A stretch of 64,000 nt of DNA from Flavobacterium fluvii (GCF_900129545.1 NZ_FQWB01000008.1:118639-182638), one strand, 5' to 3'; shown: positions 50,971-61,267, counted from the first letter of the stretch. Notes: generated by a model from the letters alone, not told the origin. Program-made: numbers and translations.

Positions 50971-51011
50971 AAAAAAATTTTACAAGCTTTTGTTTAAAAG
51001 ACGAAACATGT

Positions 51012-51122
51012 AAACCATTAAGAAAATTAAGAAGATTAAGATTTTTGGTATCGGAACTTAATGAACCTTAATTTTCTTAATGGTTAAAGAAAAAGAATGT
51101 TCACAACATTCAAATAGAACCA
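51012..51122. repeat. Dispersed ~110-bp repeat, copy B
   Basis: Same order, length and orientation as copy A (10918-11027): AAACCATTAAG at the left, CTTAATTTTCTTAATGG in the middle, then TTCACAACATT and TAGAACCA at the right. It lies between the MepB and bestrophin genes. A reduced form (ATCTTAATGGTTTAAATAAG and a TTCAACATTC tail) occurs at 39082-39120, and a left half at 47609-47640. Confidence 0.75.
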
Positions 51123-51127
51123 AATAA

Positions 51128-51991
51128 TCAAATCAATTCCTCGACGTGTTTTTTGATGTTTTCCGCTATTTTTTTTGTTGGCAAATCATTGTCGTCGGTT
51201 CCAAAAGGATCTTCGATTTCTTCGGCGATTAATTCCAGACTCGCCAATACATAGAAGATAAAAACCACCACGGGAATTACGAAATAGCCCAAAATAAACA
51301 CATAGGCAAAAGGCAACGTGAGTACGTAAATAAAAATGAATTTCTTGATAAATGCACTGTAAGAGTAGGGAATGGGAGTATTTTTGATTCGTTCGCAAGC
51401 ACCGCAAATATCGGTAAAGGATTGTAGTTCGCTGTTAAGGATAATAAGTTGGTCACCCGTAATTTTTTTCGAAGCATATAAATCATTCACTTTTTGAAAT
51501 AGTATTTTGGCAACTTGGTTGGGCCTGTGTTTGTGATGGTCAATATCCAAATCAACATCGTCAAATAACTGTTTTGCCGTATCGCTGTCGTTCAAATGTT
51601 TCTGCAAGATTGATGCATAACCCGGAATCATTTTCCTGAAATAAACGCGATCACTTTCGTCTTTTAAAATCACGGATAATTTAATGGATAAATTTCGGCT
51701 ACTGTTGACCAAGCCTCCCCACATTCTTCGCCCTTCCCACCAGCGATCATAGGCCGTATTGGTTCTGTAAGCCAACAACAATGAAATTACGAAACCCAAC
51801 AAACTGTGCATGACAGAGATGTTCTTGATGTGACTGTCATCGGGTAAATCCCAATATTCAATTTCCAAATATCCAATAATTCCAGAATAGCCTCCAATAA
51901 TAAGCATCATTGGAATTAATTTTTGAAAAGTATCTGCTTTACTTACACTAAAAATAAAACCAATCCATTCTTTTGGGTTATATGAAGTCAT
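51128..51991 (-). CDS. Bestrophin-family (UPF0187) anion channel
   Basis: The 287-residue protein has four hydrophobic segments and the family pattern HSLLGFVISLLLAYRTNTAY, RWWEGRRMWGGLVN, and IEDPFGTDDNDLP near the C terminus, which matches the conserved acidic patch of bestrophins. Bacterial members form pentameric anion (chloride) or related channels in the inner membrane. No partner gene is linked; it is monocistronic. Confidence 0.92.
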   Translation of the reverse strand: MTSYNPKEWIGFIFSVSKADTFQKLIPMMLIIGGYSGIIGYLEIEYWDLPDDSHIKNISVMHSLLGFVISLLLAYRTNTAYDRWWEGRRMWGGLVNSSRNLSIKLSVILKDESDRVYFRKMIPGYASILQKHLNDSDTAKQLFDDVDLDIDHHKHRPNQVAKILFQKVNDLYASKKITGDQLIILNSELQSFTDICGACERIKNTPIPYSYSAFIKKFIFIYVLTLPFAYVFILGYFVIPVVVFIFYVLASLELIAEEIEDPFGTDDNDLPTKKIAENIKKHVEELI

Positions 51992-52017
51992 CGAGTAATT
52001 TTTTGAGCAAAAATAAA

Positions 52018-53328
52018 CTAAAAAGTCATATTTCCTGCTAATTCTTTCAAGGCAATTTCAGATAATTTGGCTTGAAATTGAGCGTTGCTAAAACGTACTT
52101 TTGCATTGATGTAATTCAATTGTGCAGCCCTGAATTCTATGGTAGTTATGGTTCCAATGCGGAATTTGTCCACAGTGATGCTTAGATTTTGTTTAGCTAT
52201 GGCTTCGTTCGTTTCTTCCAATTGAATCAATTCCAAGTTGGTCAAATAGGTTTGAAAAGCCACGGTCAATTCGGAATTGAGCAAAAGACTTTGTTGTTCG
52301 ATGGCAATTTTGGAATTTTCAATTTGAATTTTGGCAATTTTCTCGTTTCGGTTTTGGGCGAATCCATCAAAAACATTCAAGGAAGCCCTGACTCCATAAC
52401 TGAGTCCGTGAGACGATGATTGCGAAGTGAAACCAAGACTGGATTGGCTATCGGCAAAGTTATAACCCGTATTCAAGTTGATGGTTGGATAACGTTCCCC
52501 TTTGATTTGTTTCAATTCTAATTCGGAAACCCTTTTATTGATGATTTCAGATTCCAATTGTGGGTTTTGTTTTTCCGCCAAGGCAATTAATTCCGCCAGT
52601 ATTAATTTGTCGTCAACGGTAACTTCGTCCACCACTTTAAAATCGACTTTGGAATCTCTCGCCAAAATTTGATTCAAGGCTATTTTTCGGTTGGCATAGG
52701 ATTCTTTTTGTCTCAAAAGAGCCACTTTGTCCGTGTTTAAATCCACTTGGGCATTCAAGACTTCCAACTTGGAAGCTTTCCCGATGTTGAAACGATTTTG
52801 TGCCAAAGTCAATCGCTGTGTCGAAATCACGATGGTGGTGTCTAAAGCCGCCAATTGTTGCTGCTGTTGGACCAAATCAAAATAAACCGCGTTCACGGCA
52901 CTGATTTTTAATATTATGGTGCGTTTTAATTGGGCTTCACCCAATTTTTGCAATTCTTTTAATTGATCCAGTTTGGCAAACATTTTGAAACCGTCAAAAA
53001 CTGTCCAATCCAGTCCAACTCCATAATTTAAACTGTTATTTTTGGCATTGTCGAGAGCGGTAACTGTTCCGTCTTGTCGCGTTTGCGAACTGTTTTGAAT
53101 GCTGTTGGCATCGGTCAATGTTGCGGTGACTTTGGGCAACATTCCCGCATTTCCAGAGGCTACATTGGTTTTGTCAATAGTCAAATTATTGGAAGCCATT
53201 TTTATTTCAAAATTGTTTTCCAATGCTATTTTCAATGCATTTTCGATAGTCAAAACTTCTTGGGCATTCATTTTTACAATGCAAAAGAGGAAAAGTATTA
53301 AACTGCGGAATAGAATTTTAGTATTCAT
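52018..53328 (-). CDS. TolC-family outer membrane efflux protein
   Basis: This protein of about 436 residues has a signal peptide (ending near MNAQ) and two outer-membrane-efflux repeats (IENALKIALENNFEIKMASN, and AEKQNPQLESEIINKRVSEL). The start at 53328 was chosen over an in-frame GTG at 53349, which lies inside a palindromic repeat. It is the last gene of the three-gene efflux operon (adaptor, RND pump, TolC), probably for drugs or other amphipathic compounds. Confidence 0.92.
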   Translation of the reverse strand: MNTKILFRSLILFLFCIVKMNAQEVLTIENALKIALENNFEIKMASNNLTIDKTNVASGNAGMLPKVTATLTDANSIQNSSQTRQDGTVTALDNAKNNSLNYGVGLDWTVFDGFKMFAKLDQLKELQKLGEAQLKRTIILKISAVNAVYFDLVQQQQQLAALDTTIVISTQRLTLAQNRFNIGKASKLEVLNAQVDLNTDKVALLRQKESYANRKIALNQILARDSKVDFKVVDEVTVDDKLILAELIALAEKQNPQLESEIINKRVSELELKQIKGERYPTINLNTGYNFADSQSSLGFTSQSSSHGLSYGVRASLNVFDGFAQNRNEKIAKIQIENSKIAIEQQSLLLNSELTVAFQTYLTNLELIQLEETNEAIAKQNLSITVDKFRIGTITTIEFRAAQLNYINAKVRFSNAQFQAKLSEIALKELAGNMTF

Positions 53329-53344
53329 ATTTTGTTTTTCTTTT

Positions 53345-53391
53345 GCCACGAATTCACGAATTATATAGAATTAAATTCGTGAATTTGTGGC
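53345..53391. repeat. Palindromic repeat between the RND pump and TolC genes
   Basis: Arms GCCACGAATTCACGAATT (53345-53362) and AATTCGTGAATTTGTGGC (53374-53391) pair with one mismatch; an 11-base AT-rich loop. It lies between two genes of an operon and resembles a widespread intergenic palindrome of Flavobacterium. Confidence 0.75.
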
Positions 53392-53478
53392 TAATAAATT
53401 ATTTACTTTCTTTTTCTTCCGGTGAAATTATTTTGCATAAGGTCGTCAGGAACCAGCTTTTTTTTCATTGGAAGAAAA

Positions 53479-56400
53479 TTATTTTTTTATGCTGGTTTCA
53501 TATTCCTCGATATGATCAAATTCAGGACAGTGTTTTCTGGCTTTTGACCACATTAAATACAAAGCAGGAATTACAAACAAGGTTAAAACCAAAGAGAAAA
53601 TAGTTCCTCCAACGATGACAACACCCATTCCCATTCTACTGGTCGAAGCAGCGCCAAGGGACAAAGCAATTGGCAAGGCTCCCAATGAAATGGCCAAACT
53701 GGTCATTAATATTGGTCGAAGTCGTGCTTCCGAAGCTTCCAGGATGGCTTCCAATTTTGGTTTTCCCTGCTCTCGCAATTGGTTGGCAAATTCCACAATC
53801 AAGATTCCGTTTTTGGTTACCAAACCAATGAGCATCACCGTACCAATCTGGCTGAAAATATTCCAGGTTTGACCAAATAACCACAAGGAAAACAACGCTC
53901 CTGCTACGGCCATTGGCACGGTCAGAATAATAATGAACGGGTCGATAAAACTTTCGAATTGTGCCGCCAGAATCAAGAATATCAGCAACAAAGCCAGTCC
54001 AAATGCAAAGGAAGTATTCGAACTACTTTCGACAAAATCTCGGGATTCCCCACCCAAATCAGTGGTAAAAGTATCGTCCAACACTTTGGTTTTTATCTCG
54101 TCCATGGCATCAATGCCGTCGCTGATACTTTTGCCAGGAGCAAGTCCCGCAGATACCGTTGCCGACATATAGCGGTTGTTGTGATACAATTGTGGTGGAT
54201 TGCTTTTTTCTTCGATGGTCACGACATTGTCCATTTGAATCAATTCGCCTTTGTTGTTTTTGACAAACATGGAAGTTAAATCCAAGGGTTTAGAGCGATC
54301 TTTTTGGTCAAATTGTCCAATGACTTGGTATTGTTTACCGTTTCGCATAAAATAACCAAAACGCTGGCCGCTTAACGAAAGTTGCAGGGTTTGTGCAATG
54401 TCGATTACCGATATTCCCAAACTTTCGGCTTTTTCCCGGTCGATGGAAACATTGATTTCGGGCTTGTTGAATTTTAGATTCACGTCGGAGTTGGAAAAAG
54501 TTTCGTTATTTGACACTTCGTCCATAAACAAAGGAATTTTTTCTCGTAATTTCTCAAAATTTGGAGCCTGAATGATGTACTGAATAGGCATACCCCCTCG
54601 TTTATTAACCGCAATTGTGGCTTGTTCCGTCACCGATGTTTTGGCTTCCGGATATTTCTTGGTCCATTTGGTTAATTTCTCGGCTATTTCTTTTTGGGTT
54701 CTTTTTCTTTCGCTTGGATCTGCCAATGCAATTCTAACTCTTCCACTGTTTGAAGCTGCAGAAATGAAACCGGGAGAAGTGATTATCAAACTCACTTTTT
54801 TCTCCGGAATGGAATCATCAATCAATCTGGAGATTTCCTGCATAAATCGATCGGTATATTCGTAGGATGAGCCTTCGGCCGTGGTTACGCTCATCGTTAA
54901 AGAACTTCGATCATCATAGGGCGCGGTTTCTTTTGGGAGTAAACTAAAAAACAAGGCAATCAATCCAAAACAGAAAATCAATATGGGAAAACTCAACCAT
55001 TTTATTTTCATGAAACGGCCAAGAGTATCTGCATAGTTGCTGTTCAATTTTTCAAAATAGGGTTCGGTCGCAATATAAAATTTGGATTTTTTCTGTTCGC
55101 CACCCTTCATTAAATAGGCATTCAACATAGGTGTCAACGTCAAGGAAACAAAAGCCGAAATTAAGACGGCAGCACCAATGACGACGCCAAATTCCCTGAA
55201 CAATCGCCCGACAAATCCTTCAAGAAAAATTACCGGTAAAAATACCGCTGCCAAGGTTATGGAAATGGATATTACTGCAAAAAAGATTTCATTAGAACCT
55301 TTGATTGCTGCTTCTATAGGCGACATTCCTTCTTCCACTTTTTTGAAAATATTTTCGGTAACCACGATTCCATCATCGACAACCAATCCTGTTGCGAGAA
55401 CAATGGCGAGCAAAGTCAACACGTTTATCGAAAAACCAAACAGCCACATAATGAAGAATGTCGCAATCAAGGAAACGGGAATGTCAATTAAAGGTCGGAA
55501 AGCAATGGCCCAGTCCCTGAAAAACAAAAAGATGATCAAGATTACCAAAACCAACGAAATTGCCAATGTTTCCGCCACTTCGAGAACTGATTTTTTTACA
55601 AAAAGTGTACTGTCAATGGCAACGTTTAGTTTGATGTCTTTGGGTAAATCCTTTTTTAAAGACTCAAGTGTTTTGTAAAATTCCTTTGAAATATCTAAAT
55701 AATTGGCTCCAGGAAGCGGCACAATGGCAACACCAACCAACGGCAAACCGGATTGGCTCATCTTGGTTTCCAAATTTTCAGATCCAAGAGAAGCAGAGCC
55801 TATATCGCTCAAACGAACTATTTTTTCGCCATCAGTGCGAATAATAATATTGTTGAATTCTTCCGGAGTGGATAGATTTCCAACGGTTTTTACCGTTAAT
55901 TCCGTGGAATCACCGGTTAATTTTCCCGACGGCAATTCAACGTTTTGTTTGTTCAGTGCATCCCTGACTTCAGAAACCGTACAACCGTAGGAAGCTAGTT
56001 TTACGGGGTCAATCCACAAACGCATGGCGTATTTTTTTTGTCCCCAAATTTGAACACCACTCACGCCAGGAATGGTTTCGAGGCGTTGTGAAATTACGTT
56101 TTCGGCATAATCGCTTAGTTCCAATTCATTTCGAGAATCACTTTGCACGGTCATCGAAATAATGGCGTCACTATTGGCATCAGCTTTGGAAACCACTGGA
56201 GGCGAGTCAATATCTTTGGGTAGATTTCGTGCCGCCTGGGAGACTTTGTCACGAACATCATTGGCTGCTTCTTCCAGATTTTTGTTCAAATTGAATTCGA
56301 CCGTGATGTTGCTGTTCCCTTGGGTGCTCGAAGAGGTCACGTTTCGAATTCCGTCGATTGAATTAATCGCTTTTTCGATGGGTTCCGTGATTTGGGATTC

Positions 56401-56577
56401 AATAATATCAGAATTGGCACCGGTATAACTGGTTCGAATCGAGATTTGGGCAGGATCTATCGAAGGAAATTCTCTAACGCCCAGAAAAGTATATCCAATT
56501 ATTCCAAACAAAACGATGGTCAGGTTGAGAACGATGGTCAGTACGGGTCTTTTTATGCTTATGGTGGATAAACTCAT
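53479..56577 (-). CDS. RND efflux permease, HAE1/AcrB-like
   Basis: The 1032-residue inner-membrane pump has 12 predicted membrane segments and two large periplasmic porter loops, with the proton-relay aspartates in TGLVVDDGIVVTENIF (TM4). The N terminus MSLSTISIKRPVLTIVLNLT is typical of Bacteroidota AcrB-like pumps. It should export hydrophobic compounds together with the adjacent adaptor and TolC protein. Its reading frame is intact, in contrast to the metal pump at 17150-20375. Confidence 0.95.
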   Translation of the reverse strand: MSLSTISIKRPVLTIVLNLTIVLFGIIGYTFLGVREFPSIDPAQISIRTSYTGANSDIIESQITEPIEKAINSIDGIRNVTSSSTQGNSNITVEFNLNKNLEEAANDVRDKVSQAARNLPKDIDSPPVVSKADANSDAIISMTVQSDSRNELELSDYAENVISQRLETIPGVSGVQIWGQKKYAMRLWIDPVKLASYGCTVSEVRDALNKQNVELPSGKLTGDSTELTVKTVGNLSTPEEFNNIIIRTDGEKIVRLSDIGSASLGSENLETKMSQSGLPLVGVAIVPLPGANYLDISKEFYKTLESLKKDLPKDIKLNVAIDSTLFVKKSVLEVAETLAISLVLVILIIFLFFRDWAIAFRPLIDIPVSLIATFFIMWLFGFSINVLTLLAIVLATGLVVDDGIVVTENIFKKVEEGMSPIEAAIKGSNEIFFAVISISITLAAVFLPVIFLEGFVGRLFREFGVVIGAAVLISAFVSLTLTPMLNAYLMKGGEQKKSKFYIATEPYFEKLNSNYADTLGRFMKIKWLSFPILIFCFGLIALFFSLLPKETAPYDDRSSLTMSVTTAEGSSYEYTDRFMQEISRLIDDSIPEKKVSLIITSPGFISAASNSGRVRIALADPSERKRTQKEIAEKLTKWTKKYPEAKTSVTEQATIAVNKRGGMPIQYIIQAPNFEKLREKIPLFMDEVSNNETFSNSDVNLKFNKPEINVSIDREKAESLGISVIDIAQTLQLSLSGQRFGYFMRNGKQYQVIGQFDQKDRSKPLDLTSMFVKNNKGELIQMDNVVTIEEKSNPPQLYHNNRYMSATVSAGLAPGKSISDGIDAMDEIKTKVLDDTFTTDLGGESRDFVESSSNTSFAFGLALLLIFLILAAQFESFIDPFIIILTVPMAVAGALFSLWLFGQTWNIFSQIGTVMLIGLVTKNGILIVEFANQLREQGKPKLEAILEASEARLRPILMTSLAISLGALPIALSLGAASTSRMGMGVVIVGGTIFSLVLTLFVIPALYLMWSKARKHCPEFDHIEEYETSIKK

Positions 56578-56657
56578 TGAGATTTTAGATTTTTGATTCT
56601 TGATTGCAGATTTCTGATTTTATGATTTGCTTCCTACTGACACCTGAAATCTGTAAT

Positions 56658-57716
56658 CTATTTCACTTTAACTTTTACGCCATCATCTTCTTTCAAAGAC
56701 ATCACACCCGTTGTCAAAAGTGTGTCGCCGGCTTTCAAACCTGAAAGAACCAAAATGGAAGCGTCTGTTCTGGTGGCAGTTTCCACCATGATTTCTTTGA
56801 CTTTACCGTTGTATGAAATTAAAACTTTTTTTCCGTCTTGTACCGGAATAATCGCTTCCGAAGGTATCACTATGGCATCTTTGATAATGTCCAATGGTAA
56901 TTCCACGTTGGCAAAAGTACCCGGCAATAATTTCCCATCCCTATTTTCGGCAAGGGCACGAACTTGCAATGTTCTGGTCGAGATTTCAACTTCGGGCTCA
57001 ATGGCATATACTTTGGCGAGGTATTTTTCGGTTGAACCGGCAATCGTGAAACTTAAATTGGAATTGGGTTTTACCTGATTGGCATATTTTTCAGGAATGG
57101 AAAACGTGATTTTCAAATTGCTGATATTGACCAATTTTGCAACCAGAAGGCTAGGAGTGATGTAGGTTCCAGGCGAAATGGAACGCAATCCTATCTTTCC
57201 GGAAAACGGCGCTTTGACTGAAGTTTTGGCAATTTGTGCGTCAATTAGTTGAACTTGGGATTGTGCCAATTTAAAATCGGCTCTGGCCACATCATATTCT
57301 TCTTGGCTGATGGCTTCTTTTGCGAGTAAAAGTTTGGCACGTCTTTCGTTTTCGGATGCCAATCCTTGTTTGGTTTTTGCTTGCTGCAATTGGGCTCTCA
57401 ATTCGACATCATTTACTTTGAAAAGCAATTGTCCTTTGCTGACATTACTTCCTTCCTTAAAATAAATGCCTTCCACAATTCCTGAAATCTCGGAACGAAT
57501 TTCCACCTGTTCGTTGGCTTCAATGGAACCGGAAAGTGAAAGAATGTTGTCGAAAGTCTGGGTCTTGACTACGATGCCACTAACGGTCATTTTTTTGCCT
57601 TTTCCGTCTTTGCCTTTGGAATCATCATTCTTGCTTTTATTTGAAGTAATTCTATATCCGATAAAAGAACCAAATCCTATGATTAATAGGGTGTAAATAA
57701 TATGTTTTAATTTCAT
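56658..57716 (-). CDS. RND efflux periplasmic adaptor (AcrA-like)
   Basis: The 352-residue membrane-fusion protein has an N-terminal anchor segment (HIIYTLLIIGFGSFIGYRI), the lipoyl/barrel-sandwich domain (GSIEANEQVEIRSEISGIVE), an alpha-hairpin and a beta-barrel (AKTSVKAPFSGKIGLRSISP). It lacks the Cys/His metal domain seen in the other adaptors of this window. It is the first gene of the adaptor-pump-TolC operon. Confidence 0.94.
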   Translation of the reverse strand: MKLKHIIYTLLIIGFGSFIGYRITSNKSKNDDSKGKDGKGKKMTVSGIVVKTQTFDNILSLSGSIEANEQVEIRSEISGIVEGIYFKEGSNVSKGQLLFKVNDVELRAQLQQAKTKQGLASENERRAKLLLAKEAISQEEYDVARADFKLAQSQVQLIDAQIAKTSVKAPFSGKIGLRSISPGTYITPSLLVAKLVNISNLKITFSIPEKYANQVKPNSNLSFTIAGSTEKYLAKVYAIEPEVEISTRTLQVRALAENRDGKLLPGTFANVELPLDIIKDAIVIPSEAIIPVQDGKKVLISYNGKVKEIMVETATRTDASILVLSGLKAGDTLLTTGVMSLKEDDGVKVKVK

Positions 57717-57926
57717 GGTTTATTTTAAAAAGTGAGATTAGACTCCTTAATATTTTTGTTAGAAGACAAATTTAATGTTTAGAATTTTGAATGAAGAGCG
57801 TTTTGTTGAATATTTAACAATTTAAATTCGAATTTTAATATTCCAAAAAACGTACACTTTTTAGACCGAGAATAAATGAAATGGTTTAAAACCAAATGAA
57901 AAAAAACTTAAAGGTTTGAATATAAA

Positions 57927-59018
57927 TCACATCGTTTCTTCAAAAAAACTTTGTGGCTCGATGGCATTTCTTTTTATCAGTTGATAATGAAGTTGAATGC
58001 CTTTCAGTAGGGAGTAACTTTTATAAGGATATTGATGCTCTTTGGCAAAATCTTTAATAATTTCCGTGAGTTGATCGGCATAAATAGAGCTTATGTTCGG
58101 AAATAAATGGTGTGCCAAATGATAATTGAAATTATTCATTAGATGTTTTGTTATGAAATTTTGACCACTGACATCATTTACCGTATTAAATTGGTGTCGT
58201 ATCCAAGAGGTTTGAAGTTTAGAATTGCTGTCAGGAATGGGAAATTCATTGCCCACATTGGCATGTGTTGGAAGTAATATCACCATTCCAAACAAACTCC
58301 CAATAATCATTTGGGTCAAAAATCCCAATAAGGCTTGGGCAACACCAACTTTGAAAACTAAAATCGGAATAATCAAGATGAAAGAAATAAACAACGATTT
58401 GAAGAACCATAATTTAAAATGCTCTATTAAAGGAATTTTGATCACTTTTTTAATGTATCTACCAGAGATGTAAAAATCCTTGAAATCCCTTAGTAATACC
58501 CAGTTTATAAAGAAAAAAGGATAAAGGAAAAAAGCCCAATAATGTTGGTATTTTTGAATCGTTGAATGTTTGTCTGACGGGAAGAGTTTTATGGGGCCAC
58601 CTTGCTCAATATCGGTATCCCAGCCAATGATGTTTGGATAATTGTGATGCATTCTGATGTGCCTGTTGATCCAAATAAAACTATTGGCACCAATACAATC
58701 GAAAAAATAGATTACGACTTTATTTTTCCATTTCTGTTTGAACAGGGTTTGATGGCAAGCTTCGTGAATAAGGTTTGCAAAAATCAAAGTGGTCGCTATT
58801 CCAATCAAACCATAAAATACATAATAAAGCAGCGGTATAGACCTATACTGCATTGCGGCTAACCAAAAAAGAAAATAGAAAAAAGGAAGTAAAAAAACTT
58901 TAATTTGGTTTTGATAATCTTTATTGTCGGTATTCAATCGTTCTTTGATACTTTCTTTTAACAGAATAAAATTCCGATCTTCTTCGGCACATTTTGTAAA
59001 AGTTGGTTTTTCAAACAT
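57927..59018 (-). CDS. Fatty acid desaturase family protein
   Basis: The 363-residue membrane protein has the three histidine boxes of membrane desaturases: HEACH (residues 85-89), HIRMHH (120-125) and HLAHH near residue 300. Four to six membrane segments separate them. The di-iron centre introduces a double bond into acyl chains, here probably membrane lipid. The pattern is nearest to Delta-type acyl-lipid desaturases. It is monocistronic. Substrate position and partner ferredoxin are not indicated. Confidence 0.9.
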   Translation of the reverse strand: MFEKPTFTKCAEEDRNFILLKESIKERLNTDNKDYQNQIKVFLLPFFYFLFWLAAMQYRSIPLLYYVFYGLIGIATTLIFANLIHEACHQTLFKQKWKNKVVIYFFDCIGANSFIWINRHIRMHHNYPNIIGWDTDIEQGGPIKLFPSDKHSTIQKYQHYWAFFLYPFFFINWVLLRDFKDFYISGRYIKKVIKIPLIEHFKLWFFKSLFISFILIIPILVFKVGVAQALLGFLTQMIIGSLFGMVILLPTHANVGNEFPIPDSNSKLQTSWIRHQFNTVNDVSGQNFITKHLMNNFNYHLAHHLFPNISSIYADQLTEIIKDFAKEHQYPYKSYSLLKGIQLHYQLIKRNAIEPQSFFEETM

Positions 59019-59089
59019 CTGAATAAATGTTTAAAGTTTACACTAGTAAAATTACAAAATAAAATCAAAAAAAAAATAATTCGATTGGT

Positions 59090-61225
59090 TTAACTGATGT
59101 AATTCCAGATGTTTTTCTTCTTGGTCAATTCGATGTAAGTCGCTCTTAAGATTGTATTTTCAGGTTTTTGTATGGGTGCATCATCCTTTAAAATTTTCAA
59201 GGCATAATTGCGTGCCAATTGCAAAATATCCCTGTCGCGAACAATATCGGCAATCTGTAAATTGAGGACGCCACTTTGTTGGGTTCCCATCAAATCTCCA
59301 GGACCACGAAGTTTGAGATCGACTTCGGCAATTTCGAAACCGTCATTGGTTCCTGTCATTGTTTCCATTCGGGTTTTACTGTCGGCGCTCAGTTTGTGGC
59401 TCGTCATCAGGATGCAATAACTTTGTTCCGCGCCACGTCCCACACGACCCCGAAGCTGATGCAGTTGCGACAATCCAAAACGTTCGGCACTTTCGATAAT
59501 CATTACACTGGCGTTGGGAATGTTCACGCCTACTTCAATCACGGTTGTGGCAACCATAATATTGGTTTTTCCTTCGGCAAAGCGTTTCATTTCGGCATCC
59601 TTGTCGGCGGGTTTCATTTTTCCGTGAAGGATGGAAATGGCATATTGCGGCAATGGAAAATCCCGGGAAATGCTTTCATAACCGTCCATCAAATCCTTGA
59701 AATCCATGGTTTTCGATTCTTCAATTAGCGGATAGACGATATAAATTTGTCTGCCAATGGCAATTTCGTCCCGAATGAATTTCCAGACTTTCAAGCGATT
59801 GCTGTCAAATCTATGTACGGTCTGGATGGGTTTTCGTCCCGGCGGCAATTCGTCAATAACTGAAATATCCAAGTCACCATACAAACTCATTGCCAAAGTT
59901 CGTGGAATGGGTGTGGCGGTCATCACCAAAATGTGTGGCGGAATTTGTTCCCCTCCAATGGAGGGGTTAGGGGTGGATTTCTTCCACAATTTCGAACGTT
60001 GTTCCACTCCAAAACGATGCTGTTCGTCAATCACGGCCAAGCCCAAGTTTTGAAATTTTACTTTGTCTTCCAATAAGGCGTGCGTGCCAATCAGGATGTG
60101 CAAACTACCGTTTTCGAGCTCTTCGTGGATGATTTTTCGAGTTGCAGTTTTGGTTGAACCTGTCAGTATTTTTATGTTGATATTCAATTCTTTGGCCAAT
60201 TCTGTTAAGCCGTTAAAATGTTGGTTTGCCAAGATTTCAGTTGGTGCCATCAAGCAAGATTGAAAGCCGTTGTCCAATGCAATGAGCATACTCATCAAGG
60301 CCACGATTGTTTTCCCGGAACCCACGTCACCTTGCAACAATCGGTTCATTTGGGCGTTGCTTCCCATATCGATTCGGATTTCCTTGATGACTCTTTTTTG
60401 GGCATTGGTCAATTCAAAAGGCAGGTGGTTTTTATAAAAATCATTGAAATATTCTCCCACTTTCGTGAACGGATGTCCTTTGATTTTATGCTTCCGAATC
60501 AGGTTTTTGGTAATTAATTGCAATTGGATATAGAACAATTCCTCGAATTTCAATCGGAATTGTGCTTTCGCCAAGGCTTCGGCACTTTTTGGAAAATGGA
60601 TGTTGAACAAAGCCGCATTTTTCGGAATCAGGTTTAATTCGGAAATCAAATAATCGGGCAGTGTTTCAGAGAATTTGGCTTGCGTTTCCAAGAACAATTG
60701 CTGCATCATTTTATTGATGACACGGTTGGAAATCCCTCGATTTGCCAAGGTTTCCGTCGATGGATAAACGGGTTGCATTGCCGAGCGCAGACTTTGTTCG
60801 TGTTCCGTCATCAACTCGATTTCGGGATGCGCCATATTGAAAGTGTTTCCGAAAGAAGTGCATTTCCCGAAAATCACGCACATTTCATTCAATTTCAAAC
60901 TCTCCCGAATCCATTTGTGGCCTTGAAACCAAACGAGTTCCATTTGACCCGTATCGTCCACGAATGTAGCTACCAATCGTTTCTGGTTTTTGCCAAATTC
61001 AACGGTTTTGACGTTGATGATTTTACCGATGATTTGGACTTCGGCAACATTGTTTTGTAACTCGTTAATTTTGTAATAACGGGTTCTGTCGATGTATCGA
61101 TTGGGGAAAAAATTGAGCAAATGTCCGTACTTGTGAATTCCCAATTCCTTGCGAAGCAAAGTGCCTCGGTTGGGACCAACACCTTTGAGGTATTCGATTG
61201 AAGTTTCCAGTAGGTTTTGCTGCAT
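59090..61225 (-). CDS. recG: ATP-dependent DNA helicase RecG
   Basis: The 711-residue helicase has the N-terminal wedge/OB domain, Walker A GDVGSGKT, DEQH box (VIDEQHRFG), motif III TATPIPRTLAMSLYG and the GRVGRGAEQSYC motif VI. RecG remodels stalled replication forks and Holliday junctions. Between the DEQH box and motif III is an extra run, KKSTPNPSIGGEQIPPH, that looks inserted; it is encoded by a palindromic element at 59950-59966. The frame is intact, so the insertion is tolerated in a surface loop. Confidence 0.96.
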   Translation of the reverse strand: MQQNLLETSIEYLKGVGPNRGTLLRKELGIHKYGHLLNFFPNRYIDRTRYYKINELQNNVAEVQIIGKIINVKTVEFGKNQKRLVATFVDDTGQMELVWFQGHKWIRESLKLNEMCVIFGKCTSFGNTFNMAHPEIELMTEHEQSLRSAMQPVYPSTETLANRGISNRVINKMMQQLFLETQAKFSETLPDYLISELNLIPKNAALFNIHFPKSAEALAKAQFRLKFEELFYIQLQLITKNLIRKHKIKGHPFTKVGEYFNDFYKNHLPFELTNAQKRVIKEIRIDMGSNAQMNRLLQGDVGSGKTIVALMSMLIALDNGFQSCLMAPTEILANQHFNGLTELAKELNINIKILTGSTKTATRKIIHEELENGSLHILIGTHALLEDKVKFQNLGLAVIDEQHRFGVEQRSKLWKKSTPNPSIGGEQIPPHILVMTATPIPRTLAMSLYGDLDISVIDELPPGRKPIQTVHRFDSNRLKVWKFIRDEIAIGRQIYIVYPLIEESKTMDFKDLMDGYESISRDFPLPQYAISILHGKMKPADKDAEMKRFAEGKTNIMVATTVIEVGVNIPNASVMIIESAERFGLSQLHQLRGRVGRGAEQSYCILMTSHKLSADSKTRMETMTGTNDGFEIAEVDLKLRGPGDLMGTQQSGVLNLQIADIVRDRDILQLARNYALKILKDDAPIQKPENTILRATYIELTKKKNIWNYIS
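59950..59966. repeat. Palindromic element inside recG
   Basis: CCCCTCCAATGGAGGGG is a perfect palindrome (7-base arms) followed by TTAGGGGTGG. The same pattern is familiar from intergenic repeats of Flavobacteria. Here it sits in frame inside recG and encodes the peptide NPSIGG. Confidence 0.6.
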
Positions 61226-61253
61226 ACAGTTTATTGGACACGGATAAAACGGA

Positions 61254-61267
61254 TTTGCTTAAGCAAA
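61254..61267. repeat. Short palindrome upstream of recG
   Basis: TTTGCTTAAGCAAA is a perfect 14-base palindrome in the 215-base gap before the GAF kinase. With the surrounding CACGGATAAAACGGATT and CGCAGATT it resembles a recurrent intergenic element of Flavobacterium. Confidence 0.5.
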
